From Halieaceae bacterium UBA6060 (GTDB taxonomy: Bacteria; Pseudomonadota; Gammaproteobacteria; Pseudomonadales; Halieaceae), in the NCBI GenBank assembly GCA_002428935.1, contig DIYG01000041.1, positions 1-10,610 on the forward strand: 10,610 nt of DNA. The letters are read 5' to 3'. Shown here in pieces: positions 1 to 6,479 of the stretch. Position 1 is the first letter of the stretch, and each line of letters begins with the position of its first letter. The notes under the pieces are model-generated. The model did no database searches, was not told the origin of the DNA, and was given only the letters and a program-made list of their open reading frames with translations. Both the position numbers and the translations under genes were made by a program.

Positions 1-22
1 CCCCACCCCGCGCGGGGTGGGG
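1..22. repeat. Perfect 22-bp GC-only-armed palindrome upstream of hisB
   Basis: The window opens with a perfect inverted repeat: a CCCCACCCC arm, a GCGC centre and a GGGGTGGGG arm. As RNA it would fold into a 9-bp G/C-dominated stem with a 4-nt loop. No U-run follows on the plus side, where the next bases are ACCGCAAACG, so it is not a canonical intrinsic terminator for plus-strand transcription. On the minus strand the bases that would follow lie outside the window. It could be a terminator stem of an upstream gene, a leader structure of the his operon or a protein-binding site; the sequence does not decide between these. Confidence 0.6.
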
Positions 23-35
23 ACCGCAAACGAAC

Positions 36-55
36 CGGCGATCCTGGAATCGCCG
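36..55 (+). promoter_or_regulatory. Small hairpin just upstream of the hisB ribosome binding site
   Basis: CGGCGAT at 36-42 is perfectly complementary to ATCGCCG at 49-55, leaving a 6-nt loop (CCTGGA). The stem ends 4 nt before the AGGAG Shine-Dalgarno sequence at 60-64 of hisB. The pairing is seen directly. An effect on hisB translation or on mRNA stability is only inferred. No histidine-rich leader peptide is visible in the 70 bases available. Confidence 0.35.
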
Positions 56-70
56 TCGCAGGAGTGCGAT

Positions 71-664
71 ATGGCAGAGCGAACAGCCGAAGTTAAGCGC
101 GACACGCTGGAAACCCAGATCAGCGTCGCGGTTAACCTGGATGGCAGCGGAAAAGCGGAGCTGGACACGGGTTTACCGTTTCTGGAGCACATGCTCGACC
201 AGATTGCCCGACACGGCATGATGGATCTCGCCATCAAGGCCAACGGTGACCTGCACATCGATGCCCATCACACGGTGGAAGACATCGGCATCACCCTCGG
301 TCAGGCCTTTGCCAAAGCGGTGGGGGATAAGAAGGGTATCCAGCGCTATGGTCATGCGTATGTGCCCCTGGATGAAGCGCTGTCGCGCGTGGTGATCGAT
401 TTCTCCGGACGCCCGGGCCTTGAGTTTCACGTGCCTTTCACCCGGGCCATGGTCGGCAGCTTTGATGTGGACTTGTTTTACGAGTTCTTCCAGGGCTTTG
501 TGAATCACGCCCTGGTGACCTTGCATATCGATAACTTGCGCGGTGAAAACAGTCACCATCAGATTGAGACGGTGTTTAAAGCCTTTGGCCGTGCTCTGCG
601 CATGGCCCTCACGTCAGACCCGGCCATGGCGGGTATCACTCCGTCGACCAAGGGTGTGTTGTAG
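71..664 (+). CDS. hisB: Imidazoleglycerol-phosphate dehydratase (HisB)
   Basis: This enzyme removes water from imidazole glycerol phosphate to give imidazole acetol phosphate in cytoplasmic histidine biosynthesis. The 197-residue product is a monofunctional dehydratase of normal length; there is no histidinol-phosphatase domain as in the fused enterobacterial HisB. The metal-binding signatures of the family are present: FLEHMLDQIARHG at residues 37-49, HIDAHHTVEDIG at 62-73 and HHQIETVFKAFGRA at 162-175. The C-terminus PSTKGVL is also typical. The ATG at 71 is chosen because AGGAG at 60-64 sits 6 nt before it and the protein then starts like its relatives. An in-frame GTG at 17 would run translation through the palindrome and hairpin and is unlikely. 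HisH follows after 11 nt on the same strand, so this is the first his gene visible in the operon. Confidence 0.97.
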   Translation: MAERTAEVKRDTLETQISVAVNLDGSGKAELDTGLPFLEHMLDQIARHGMMDLAIKANGDLHIDAHHTVEDIGITLGQAFAKAVGDKKGIQRYGHAYVPLDEALSRVVIDFSGRPGLEFHVPFTRAMVGSFDVDLFYEFFQGFVNHALVTLHIDNLRGENSHHQIETVFKAFGRALRMALTSDPAMAGITPSTKGVL

Positions 665-675
665 GTCTTGATCCT

Positions 676-1326
676 GTGAGCGGCACGGTAGCGGTTATCG
701 ACTACGGCATGGGTAATCTTCACTCCGTGGAGAGTGCCTTGCAGCACGTGGGTGCAGAGCGGGTGGTGGTGACCCACGATGCGGCCCTGCTCCGAGAGGC
801 GGATCGCGTGGTGTTTCCTGGCGTGGGGGCGATACGAGACTGCATGGCGGAAATACGCCGGCTCCACTGCGATCAACTCCTGGACACGGCGCTGCGAGAG
901 CAGCACAAGCCCGTACTGGCCATATGTGTGGGCATGCAAGCCTTGTTGGAGCGCTCCGAAGAAAACGACGGCGTGGAGTGCCTCGGCCTGTTACCGGGCG
1001 CGGTAAAGCACTTTGGCGTAAACCTGCAAAGTGCCGATGGAGAGCGCCTCAAGGTCCCCCACATGGGCTGGAATGAAGTGACGCAACAACAATCCCACCC
1101 GTTGTGGGATGCCATCGATGATGGCGAGCGTTTCTACTTCGTGCACAGTTATTTTGTGCAGGCGCAGGACCGCGGTCTGGTTGTGGGGAGTGCGGACTAC
1201 GGTGTGGCCGTGGACGCCGCGCTGGCGAAGGACAATTTGTTTGCGGTGCAGTTTCACCCGGAGAAAAGTCATCGAGCGGGTCTGCAATTGCTACGCAACT
1301 TTCTACATTGGGACGGAACATGCTGA
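676..1326 (+). CDS. hisH: Imidazole glycerol phosphate synthase, glutaminase subunit (HisH)
   Basis: HisH is the class I glutamine amidotransferase half of IGP synthase. It hydrolyses glutamine and channels ammonia to HisF. The 216-residue protein begins VAVIDYGMGNLHSVESAL, the family's N-terminus. It carries the nucleophile Cys84 in the ICVGMQAL elbow and the His194/Glu196 pair in QFHPEKSH, so the Cys-His-Glu triad is complete. The FPGVGA segment near residue 47 and the PHMGWN segment near residue 128 are typical. The start is a GTG at 676, 11 nt after the hisB stop; no strong Shine-Dalgarno is visible, so translation may depend on coupling to hisB. The 3' end overlaps hisA by 7 bp. Its partner hisF lies two genes downstream. 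Confidence 0.97.
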   Translation: MSGTVAVIDYGMGNLHSVESALQHVGAERVVVTHDAALLREADRVVFPGVGAIRDCMAEIRRLHCDQLLDTALREQHKPVLAICVGMQALLERSEENDGVECLGLLPGAVKHFGVNLQSADGERLKVPHMGWNEVTQQQSHPLWDAIDDGERFYFVHSYFVQAQDRGLVVGSADYGVAVDAALAKDNLFAVQFHPEKSHRAGLQLLRNFLHWDGTC

Positions 1327-2057
1327 TCATTCCTGCCATTGATTTGAAGGACGGGCACTGCGTTCGTCTGCGCCAGGGCGAAATGGACGACAGCACGGTG
1401 TTTTCCGACGATCCCGTGGCCACGGCCCAGCGCTGGGTCGATGCGGGCTGTCGCCGTCTCCACCTGGTGGATCTGAACGGTGCCTTCGCCGGCAAGCCCG
1501 TAAACGGTGATGCGGTTACAGCCATTGCCGCAGCATTTCCAGACCTGCCAATCCAGATCGGCGGGGGTATTCGAGATTTACAAACCATCGAACACTATCT
1601 CAGTGCCGGCGTAGGTTTCGTCATCATCGGCACCCAGGCGGTAAAGCAGCCCACGTTTGTCGCCGAGGCTTGCCGAAAGTTTCCGGGCAACGTCATCGTT
1701 GGCTTGGATGCCCGAGATGGTCGCGTGGCAACGGACGGTTGGGCAGAGGTCTCGGCTTTGCTCGCCACGGATCTGGCGCGACGCTTTGCCAATGACGGGG
1801 TTTCCGCCATCGTTTACACGGACATTGCCCGGGACGGCATGATGCAGGGGGTGAATGTTGACGCCACTGTGGATGTGGCAGTTGCGGGCGGGATTCCGGT
1901 GATTGCTTCCGGCGGCATCACCAACATGGCGGATATACGCGCCCTCGCCGAAGTACAGTCCGTGGGTATCAGCGGAGCGATCACGGGCCGCGCTATCTAC
2001 GAGGGGACTCTGGATTTAGCGGCAGCCCAGCGTTATTGCGACCAGCAGGCGGACTGA
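1320..2057 (+). CDS. hisA: ProFAR isomerase (HisA)
   Basis: HisA carries out the Amadori rearrangement of ProFAR (N'-5'-phosphoribosyl-formimino-AICAR ribonucleotide) to PRFAR, the substrate of HisH-HisF. The 245-residue product has the expected half-barrel duplicated (beta/alpha)8 layout. The N-terminal MLIIPAIDLKDG carries catalytic Asp8. The second acidic residue is Asp130 in VIVGLDARDG, followed by YTDIARDGM at 166-174. Phosphate-binding loops appear as IGGGIR (80-85) and ASGGI (196-200). The ATG at 1320 is preferred over an in-frame TTG at 1308 because it gives the family's exact N-terminus and has GGACGG a few bases upstream. It overlaps the end of hisH by 7 bp, and its TGA stop overlaps the hisF ATG by one base, so hisH-hisA-hisF are probably translationally coupled. 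Confidence 0.97.
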   Translation: MLIIPAIDLKDGHCVRLRQGEMDDSTVFSDDPVATAQRWVDAGCRRLHLVDLNGAFAGKPVNGDAVTAIAAAFPDLPIQIGGGIRDLQTIEHYLSAGVGFVIIGTQAVKQPTFVAEACRKFPGNVIVGLDARDGRVATDGWAEVSALLATDLARRFANDGVSAIVYTDIARDGMMQGVNVDATVDVAVAGGIPVIASGGITNMADIRALAEVQSVGISGAITGRAIYEGTLDLAAAQRYCDQQAD

Positions 2058-2830
2058 TGGGACTCGCCCGGCGCATTATCCCCTGCCTCGATGTCGACAA
2101 CGGACGGGTTGTCAAAGGCGTCAATTTTGTCGACATCCGTGACGCCGGTGATCCCGTGGAAATCGCCGCTCGCTACAACGAGCAGGGAGCTGATGAAATT
2201 ACCTTTCTGGATATCACCGCCAGTCATGAGGGCCGCGACACTACCGCGCACACCGTAGAGGCCATTGCCCGAGAAGTGTTTATCCCCCTGACCGTCGGCG
2301 GAGGAATTCGCAGTCTGGATGATATTCGCAGCATGCTGAACGCCGGCGCGGACAAGGTCAGCATCAATACGGCGGCGATTCGCGAACCCGAATTGGTACG
2401 GCGTGCGTCTCAGCGTTTTGGCGCCCAATGCATCGTGGTCGCTATCGATGCCAAACGCGTTGATGATGTAGAGGGTATGCCCCGCTATGAAATCTTTACC
2501 CACGGCGGTCGTAAACCCACGGGGATCGATGCGGTGCAGTGGGCGCAGCGCATGGCGGAGTTAGGGGCCGGCGAACTGTTGCTTACCAGTATGGATCGCG
2601 ACGGCACCCGGGATGGTTTTGAATTGGGGGTAACCCGTGCCATTACCGATGCGGTGGGGATCCCCGTCATCGCTTCCGGCGGGGTTGGCAACCTTCAACA
2701 CCTCGTTGATGGCGTGCTCCAGGGCGGAGCCGACGCGGTGCTAGCGGCGAGCATTTTCCATTTCGGCGAATTCACCGTCGGTGAAGCCAAGGACGCCATG
2801 GCCGCAGCGGGCATTGAGGTGCGACGCTAG
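2057..2830 (+). CDS. hisF: Imidazole glycerol phosphate synthase, cyclase subunit (HisF)
   Basis: HisF uses ammonia from HisH to convert PRFAR into imidazole glycerol phosphate and AICAR; the AICAR returns to purine synthesis. The 257-residue (beta/alpha)8 barrel starts with LARRIIPCLDVDNGRVVKGVNF. It has catalytic Asp12 and Asp131 (VVAIDAKR), GGGIRS at 81-86, TSMDRDGT at 177-184 and ASGGVGN at 206-212, all characteristic. The ATG at 2057 shares its A with the TGA stop of hisA (TGATG), a classic coupling junction. No hisI or hisE follows. The next gene is convergent and ends 25 bp away, so hisF closes the operon here. Confidence 0.97.
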   Translation: MGLARRIIPCLDVDNGRVVKGVNFVDIRDAGDPVEIAARYNEQGADEITFLDITASHEGRDTTAHTVEAIAREVFIPLTVGGGIRSLDDIRSMLNAGADKVSINTAAIREPELVRRASQRFGAQCIVVAIDAKRVDDVEGMPRYEIFTHGGRKPTGIDAVQWAQRMAELGAGELLLTSMDRDGTRDGFELGVTRAITDAVGIPVIASGGVGNLQHLVDGVLQGGADAVLAASIFHFGEFTVGEAKDAMAAAGIEVRR

Positions 2831-2855
2831 CGCCGTCGACCTATTCTCTGGGACG

Positions 2856-3869
2856 CTAGGGCGCTCCGCGCAGAAAGCTCACGATAACCTGGACGGCGTT
2901 GCTGTTTTCCGCCGGCCCAAGAATATCTCCCGCGAAAACGTGGGGGCTAATACTATCCGGCTCCTCCAACACATGGATGTCTTTGCGGGCAGCGGTGAGG
3001 CGTTCGAACCCCGCCAGTGCCTTGGGAACGGAGATAACATCGTCCTGAGGAGAGTAAACCAACAATGCATTGGGCACTCGCGCGGCGGGTAGCAGTTGGT
3101 TCGCCAGATCTACGAGCCGCATCATCTCGATAATCGACGTCGTCGGATAGCTGGTGGTCCAGTACTTGGCCTGTAATTCATTCGCGGGTTCCCAGCTGTG
3201 CGTTGGGCCCGCAAATAGGCGGGTAATCTGCGGTCCGTACGGTCCCGTAGCGAGCCCAGAGCCTGGGGCGGCGGGACCAAAGTTGGGTGATAGGAACACC
3301 AGGGTATCCACGGCTGCGAAGTCTGGGTGTTCCGCCAGGGTCAGCGCGAGGGTGGCACCGGTGGACACGCCAAGGACGATCAATTTGTCTCCCAGGGCTT
3401 TGCCTATGGCCAGGGCTTCTCGGGCATCATCCAGCCAGGCTTCCGCGGGCAGTCCTTGTAGGGGACTGCGTTCCCTACCGTGGCCCTGGAGGCGAGTTTC
3501 GAAAAGATTGGCACCCAGCTCCTTTGCAACGAGCTCCGGTACTGGGGCCAGCTCTTGGCGTGTCGCTGAGAAGCCGTGGAGGTAGATTACGACATACTCG
3601 CTGCGCTCACCCGGTTCCGCCGCCCAAACAACGCGTTTCTCCGTACCGTCTACCAGACCGTAGTCGCCGTTCGCCCGGGCTTCCGCCGTGGCCAAATGCT
3701 CCTCAACGGAACCGGCGAAGGTATAGATCTCGGTGGCTGGCGATAGGGGTTTGGGTCGCGTGAGCCAGCCCCCCAGGCATAGCACGATCAGTAGACACAG
3801 CAGGCTTATGGCCACGGCTTTCATCGCCAAGCTGAGCGCGGTCCAGGAATCGCTGGCCCGCCTAGGCAC
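2856..3869 (-). CDS. Membrane-anchored alpha/beta hydrolase (serine hydrolase of unknown substrate)
   Basis: I recognise the fold but not a named family. A hydrophobic segment at about residues 17-36, preceded by Arg and Lys, suggests an uncleaved anchor or signal peptide that would place the enzyme on the periplasmic side. There is no good lipobox. The catalytic domain shows an HGFSATRQE oxyanion-hole strand at 98-106, the nucleophile Ser169 in GVSTG (GxSxG), an acidic residue at Asp276 or Asp277 (SPQDDVIS) and His310 (SPHVF), an apparently complete Ser-Asp-His triad. This resembles lysophospholipase/esterase or S33-type hydrolases; the substrate cannot be read from the sequence. The GTG at 3869 is chosen because it overlaps the ctpA stop by 8 bp, suggesting coupling. 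An ATG at 3824 would give a shorter 322-residue protein starting MKAVAIS, a good signal-peptide beginning; neither start has a clear Shine-Dalgarno. It is the last gene of the gpmI-envC-ctpA run. Confidence 0.85.
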   Translation of the reverse strand: MPRRASDSWTALSLAMKAVAISLLCLLIVLCLGGWLTRPKPLSPATEIYTFAGSVEEHLATAEARANGDYGLVDGTEKRVVWAAEPGERSEYVVIYLHGFSATRQELAPVPELVAKELGANLFETRLQGHGRERSPLQGLPAEAWLDDAREALAIGKALGDKLIVLGVSTGATLALTLAEHPDFAAVDTLVFLSPNFGPAAPGSGLATGPYGPQITRLFAGPTHSWEPANELQAKYWTTSYPTTSIIEMMRLVDLANQLLPAARVPNALLVYSPQDDVISVPKALAGFERLTAARKDIHVLEEPDSISPHVFAGDILGPAENSNAVQVIVSFLRGAP

Positions 3870-5208
3870 CGGGCGTGCTGGTTGCCGCAGCCGCTGTCTG
3901 GTGTCCTGCGGGGAGCTCGGGGGTTCGCCGGGGACCGAGAATGTTCAGACCCTTGAGTAGGGTCAGGGCTTCGTAAAGCTGATTGTCACTGCGAATCAAT
4001 CCCCGGCTGGCTTCTGCGTCGATGGCCTCCTGCGCGTCGTCGTTGTCCAGGTGACCATCCAGGTCTTTCTCACTGATCCGACCGGACTCGTCGAAGGTTT
4101 CCACCCGGGCACGATCGACCAACACGTCGGGCTGGATGCCCTCGGCCTGAATGGAGCGACCGTTGGGTGTGAAGTACAGGGCCGTGGTGAGCTTCACGGC
4201 GCGGGACTCGGAGATGGGTAAAACCGTTTGTACCGAGCCTTTGCCGAAGCTCCGGGTGCCCATAATGATTGCTCTAGAGTGGTCCTGCAGGGCGCCAGCA
4301 ACGATTTCTGAGGCGCTGGCGGAGCCGCCGTTGATCAGCACCACGATGGGCGCGCCGTCGAGAAGATCCGTGCTGGTGGCGTCGTAGTCCCGTGCTGAGT
4401 TGTCCAAACGGCCCTCCGTATACACCACAGTGCCTCCTTCCATGAAGAGGCCCGCTACATCCACGCTAGCACCGAGTACACCCCCGGGGTTGTTGCGTAA
4501 ATCCAACACCAGTCCCTTGAGCTCCTGGTCTTCCTGGAGTTTTTCGACGGAGTTGCGCACGTCCTGTCCCGTTGTCTTCTGGAACTGGGAGATACGCACG
4601 TAGCCGAAGCCCGGTTCCAGCCAACGCTCGCGGACGCTGGCCACACGGATCGTGTCGCGGGTGAGGGTCAAGTCAAAGGGTGCCGGTTCCCCGGAGCGAC
4701 CAATGGTAACGACGATTTCACTGCCCTTGGGGCCGCGCATCTTCTCCACCGCTTTGTTCAGACTGAGGCCTTTGATGGGTACGCTGTCGAGTTTCAGGAT
4801 GACATCGCCGCTCTGGATTCCCGCATCGGCGGCGGGCGAGCCATCAATGGGCGCGATGACTTTCAGGTAGCCGCTCTCCATGTTGACCTCAAGACCGAGG
4901 CCGGAAAACTCTCCGGAGGTAGAAGTCTGCAGGTCCTCAAAGGCATCTCGAGTCAAATACACGGAGTGGGGATCCAGGCCTGTCAACATGCCGCGGATGG
5001 CGTATTCCAGCAGGGTGCTGTCATCCACTTCTTCGACATACCCCAGACGAATCTGATTGAAGACGTCGGCAAAGGTGCGCAGCTCATCCAGGGGTAGTTC
5101 GCCCACGGGGGGCGCCAGGGATTCGTGTTGGGCAAGGGATGGGGCGCAAAACAGCACGAAACTGCCCATGGCAGCCAGTACTTTCAGGAAGGTTTTGCGT
5201 TGAGTCAT
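3862..5208 (-). CDS. ctpA: Periplasmic carboxyl-terminal processing protease, S41 family (CtpA-like)
   Basis: This is a secreted serine protease with a Ser-Lys dyad that trims or degrades envelope proteins from their C-termini. From the ATG at 5208 the 448-residue product has a signal peptide (about 1-26, ending CAPSLA), an S41 N-terminal region and a PDZ domain around 98-185 (SGLGLEVN, then SGDVILKLDSVPIKG). The catalytic core follows, with DLRNNPGG at 236-243 and Ser298 in GGSASASEI, Asp309, Lys323 in FGKGSVQ and Gln327. The 25-residue Ser-Lys spacing equals that of E. coli Tsp. The C-terminal tail is Ala/Pro/Thr rich. A GTG at 5223 or a TTG at 5250 could extend the N-terminus, but 5208 gives the cleanest signal peptide. 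In Pseudomonas aeruginosa a CtpA in the same gene neighbourhood degrades peptidoglycan hydrolases with the adaptor LbcA; that role is inferred here from family and context. Confidence 0.93.
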   Translation of the reverse strand: MTQRKTFLKVLAAMGSFVLFCAPSLAQHESLAPPVGELPLDELRTFADVFNQIRLGYVEEVDDSTLLEYAIRGMLTGLDPHSVYLTRDAFEDLQTSTSGEFSGLGLEVNMESGYLKVIAPIDGSPAADAGIQSGDVILKLDSVPIKGLSLNKAVEKMRGPKGSEIVVTIGRSGEPAPFDLTLTRDTIRVASVRERWLEPGFGYVRISQFQKTTGQDVRNSVEKLQEDQELKGLVLDLRNNPGGVLGASVDVAGLFMEGGTVVYTEGRLDNSARDYDATSTDLLDGAPIVVLINGGSASASEIVAGALQDHSRAIIMGTRSFGKGSVQTVLPISESRAVKLTTALYFTPNGRSIQAEGIQPDVLVDRARVETFDESGRISEKDLDGHLDNDDAQEAIDAEASRGLIRSDNQLYEALTLLKGLNILGPRRTPELPAGHQTAAAATSTPGA

Positions 5209-5268
5209 GGGGCGTGTCTTCACGTAGGGGGATCTCTCAGTGTAGCGCAATCATCGTCCGGTACCGCT

Positions 5269-5308
5269 GCGCCTAAAAGTACCTTTGGTTGGGCCCGGTA
5301 TTAGGCGC
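5269..5308. repeat. Inverted repeat in the envC-ctpA intergenic gap
   Basis: GCGCCTAA at 5269-5276 is exactly complementary to TTAGGCGC at 5301-5308, with 24 bases between them. A further TACC/GGTA pair lies inside, offset by a 3-nt bulge. In the minus-strand transcript this hairpin would begin immediately after the envC stop codon (5309-5311). No U-run follows the stem, so a canonical intrinsic terminator is unlikely. It could set differential stability or partial termination between envC and ctpA. A possible -10 box for ctpA (TACACT, minus strand, 5239-5244) lies downstream, but I see no convincing -35. Confidence 0.45.
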
Positions 5309-6469
5309 CTAGCCACGACACCAGCGTTGGGGGTCCGTGGGTTTGCCATCTTTGCGGATTTCAAAATACAAACCCGGCTCGGTTTGCCCACCGCTGTCGC
5401 CGACCGTCGCCACAGGTGCACCGGCGGTTACCCAATCTCCCACTTCTCGGAGCAGGCTTTCGTTGTGCGCATAGAGGCTCATATAGCCTTCTCCGTGGTC
5501 GATCACCAACAGCAGCCCTGATCCGCGTAACCAGTCCGCGTACACGACACGTCCGTGATGAACGGCGGCCACCAGAGCGCCGGCCTCAGCTTTGAGGCGC
5601 ACGCCCTGCCAACGCATCTTGCCCTGATTCCGTGGTCGACCGAAGCGCTGGGTGATAGTGCCTTGGACCGGCCAGGGGAGGCTGCCTCGGGCCTTGCTGA
5701 AGGGTTCGACCGCCTCCTGGGGCATAAGTTGCAAGCGAGCGTCTTCGATCTCAGCGAGGAGCTTTTCCAGTTGCGTCCGATCCTGTTGCCTTTGTTCCAG
5801 TGCCGCGGCGTCGGACACCCATTCCGCTTCGATGCGCTTGAGCAGCGCTTGACGTTCTTTCCGTTCACCCTCCACGTTAGCTTGCTGCGTTTCGAAATCC
5901 TGTCTCCGCTCGCGCAGGGTATCGCTCTGGCGTTGCAGGTCCGTTGCGATCTCTTTGAGTTCCGCCTGGGTAGCGCGGTACTCATCGATGATGGCGGTCC
6001 GTGCACGAAGGAAGTAACGATAGTAGGCCAGCATTCGGGCCAGCGCCTGGGGATCTTCCTCGTTAAGGAGTAGCCGAAGCTGGTCGCTGCCTCCGCTCTC
6101 ATAGGCGCGGCGAATCTCATTGCGCACCGCTACTCCCTGCGCGTCCGCGGCGGCTTCCAGCTCTCCTTGGCGGGCAGCGAGATCGCGCAATTTCTTTTCC
6201 GTGGTGGCGATGGCCTGCCGGGTGTTGGCCAGTTCTTTGGCCAGGGTGTTGAGGCGTTGTTCGCTGCGACGGAGCTCCCCATGGACCTCTCCGCGCTGTT
6301 TCTCCCTCGCTCTTTGAGCCTGGGTGATGCGCTGGATTTCACCTTCGAGGCGCTCTAGTTCCGCCCGGGTGCTTTGTTCGTCCGCTTCCTGGGAATGAAG
6401 CAGGGCTCCCGGGCCCAGCAGGGCCAGGATTAGGATGACCCCGATACGCTTCCCGCGAAGCCGCGTCAC
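5309..6469 (-). CDS. envC: Murein hydrolase activator EnvC (degenerate LytM/M23 factor)
   Basis: EnvC is a periplasmic coiled-coil protein recruited to the division septum, where it activates N-acetylmuramoyl-L-alanine amidases so that daughter cells separate. The 386-residue product has a signal peptide (about 1-26), a long Glu/Arg/Gln-rich coiled-coil region (about 30-245) and a C-terminal LytM domain (about 263-386). The LytM metal site is degraded as in E. coli EnvC: the HxGxD motif reads WQGVR (Trp287, Arg291) and the terminal HxH His is Tyr368 in LYFEI. Only His335 (YAHNES) keeps a ligand-like residue. It should therefore be an activator, not an enzyme. The GTG start at 6469 lies 10 nt after the gpmI stop and gives a normal N-terminus; no strong Shine-Dalgarno is visible, so coupling to gpmI is likely. 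About 100 nt separate it from ctpA. Confidence 0.93.
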   Translation of the reverse strand: MTRLRGKRIGVILILALLGPGALLHSQEADEQSTRAELERLEGEIQRITQAQRAREKQRGEVHGELRRSEQRLNTLAKELANTRQAIATTEKKLRDLAARQGELEAAADAQGVAVRNEIRRAYESGGSDQLRLLLNEEDPQALARMLAYYRYFLRARTAIIDEYRATQAELKEIATDLQRQSDTLRERRQDFETQQANVEGERKERQALLKRIEAEWVSDAAALEQRQQDRTQLEKLLAEIEDARLQLMPQEAVEPFSKARGSLPWPVQGTITQRFGRPRNQGKMRWQGVRLKAEAGALVAAVHHGRVVYADWLRGSGLLLVIDHGEGYMSLYAHNESLLREVGDWVTAGAPVATVGDSGGQTEPGLYFEIRKDGKPTDPQRWCRG

Positions 6470-6479
6470 GGTCCAGGGC

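Noticed and set aside
17..70. N-terminal extension of hisB from the GTG at 17
   Set aside because: It would be translated from within the palindrome and through a hairpin. The ATG at 71 has a well-placed AGGAG and gives the family N-terminus.
3154..3763. Two plus-strand frames antisense to the alpha/beta hydrolase
   Set aside because: The hydrolase frame holds a complete catalytic triad and anchor. The opposite frames are Pro/Arg/Ser-rich shadows.
5503..6120. A 205-codon minus-strand frame inside envC
   Set aside because: It is an alternative frame of envC with Arg/Ser-rich, frame-shifted composition. The envC frame carries the coiled coil and LytM domain.
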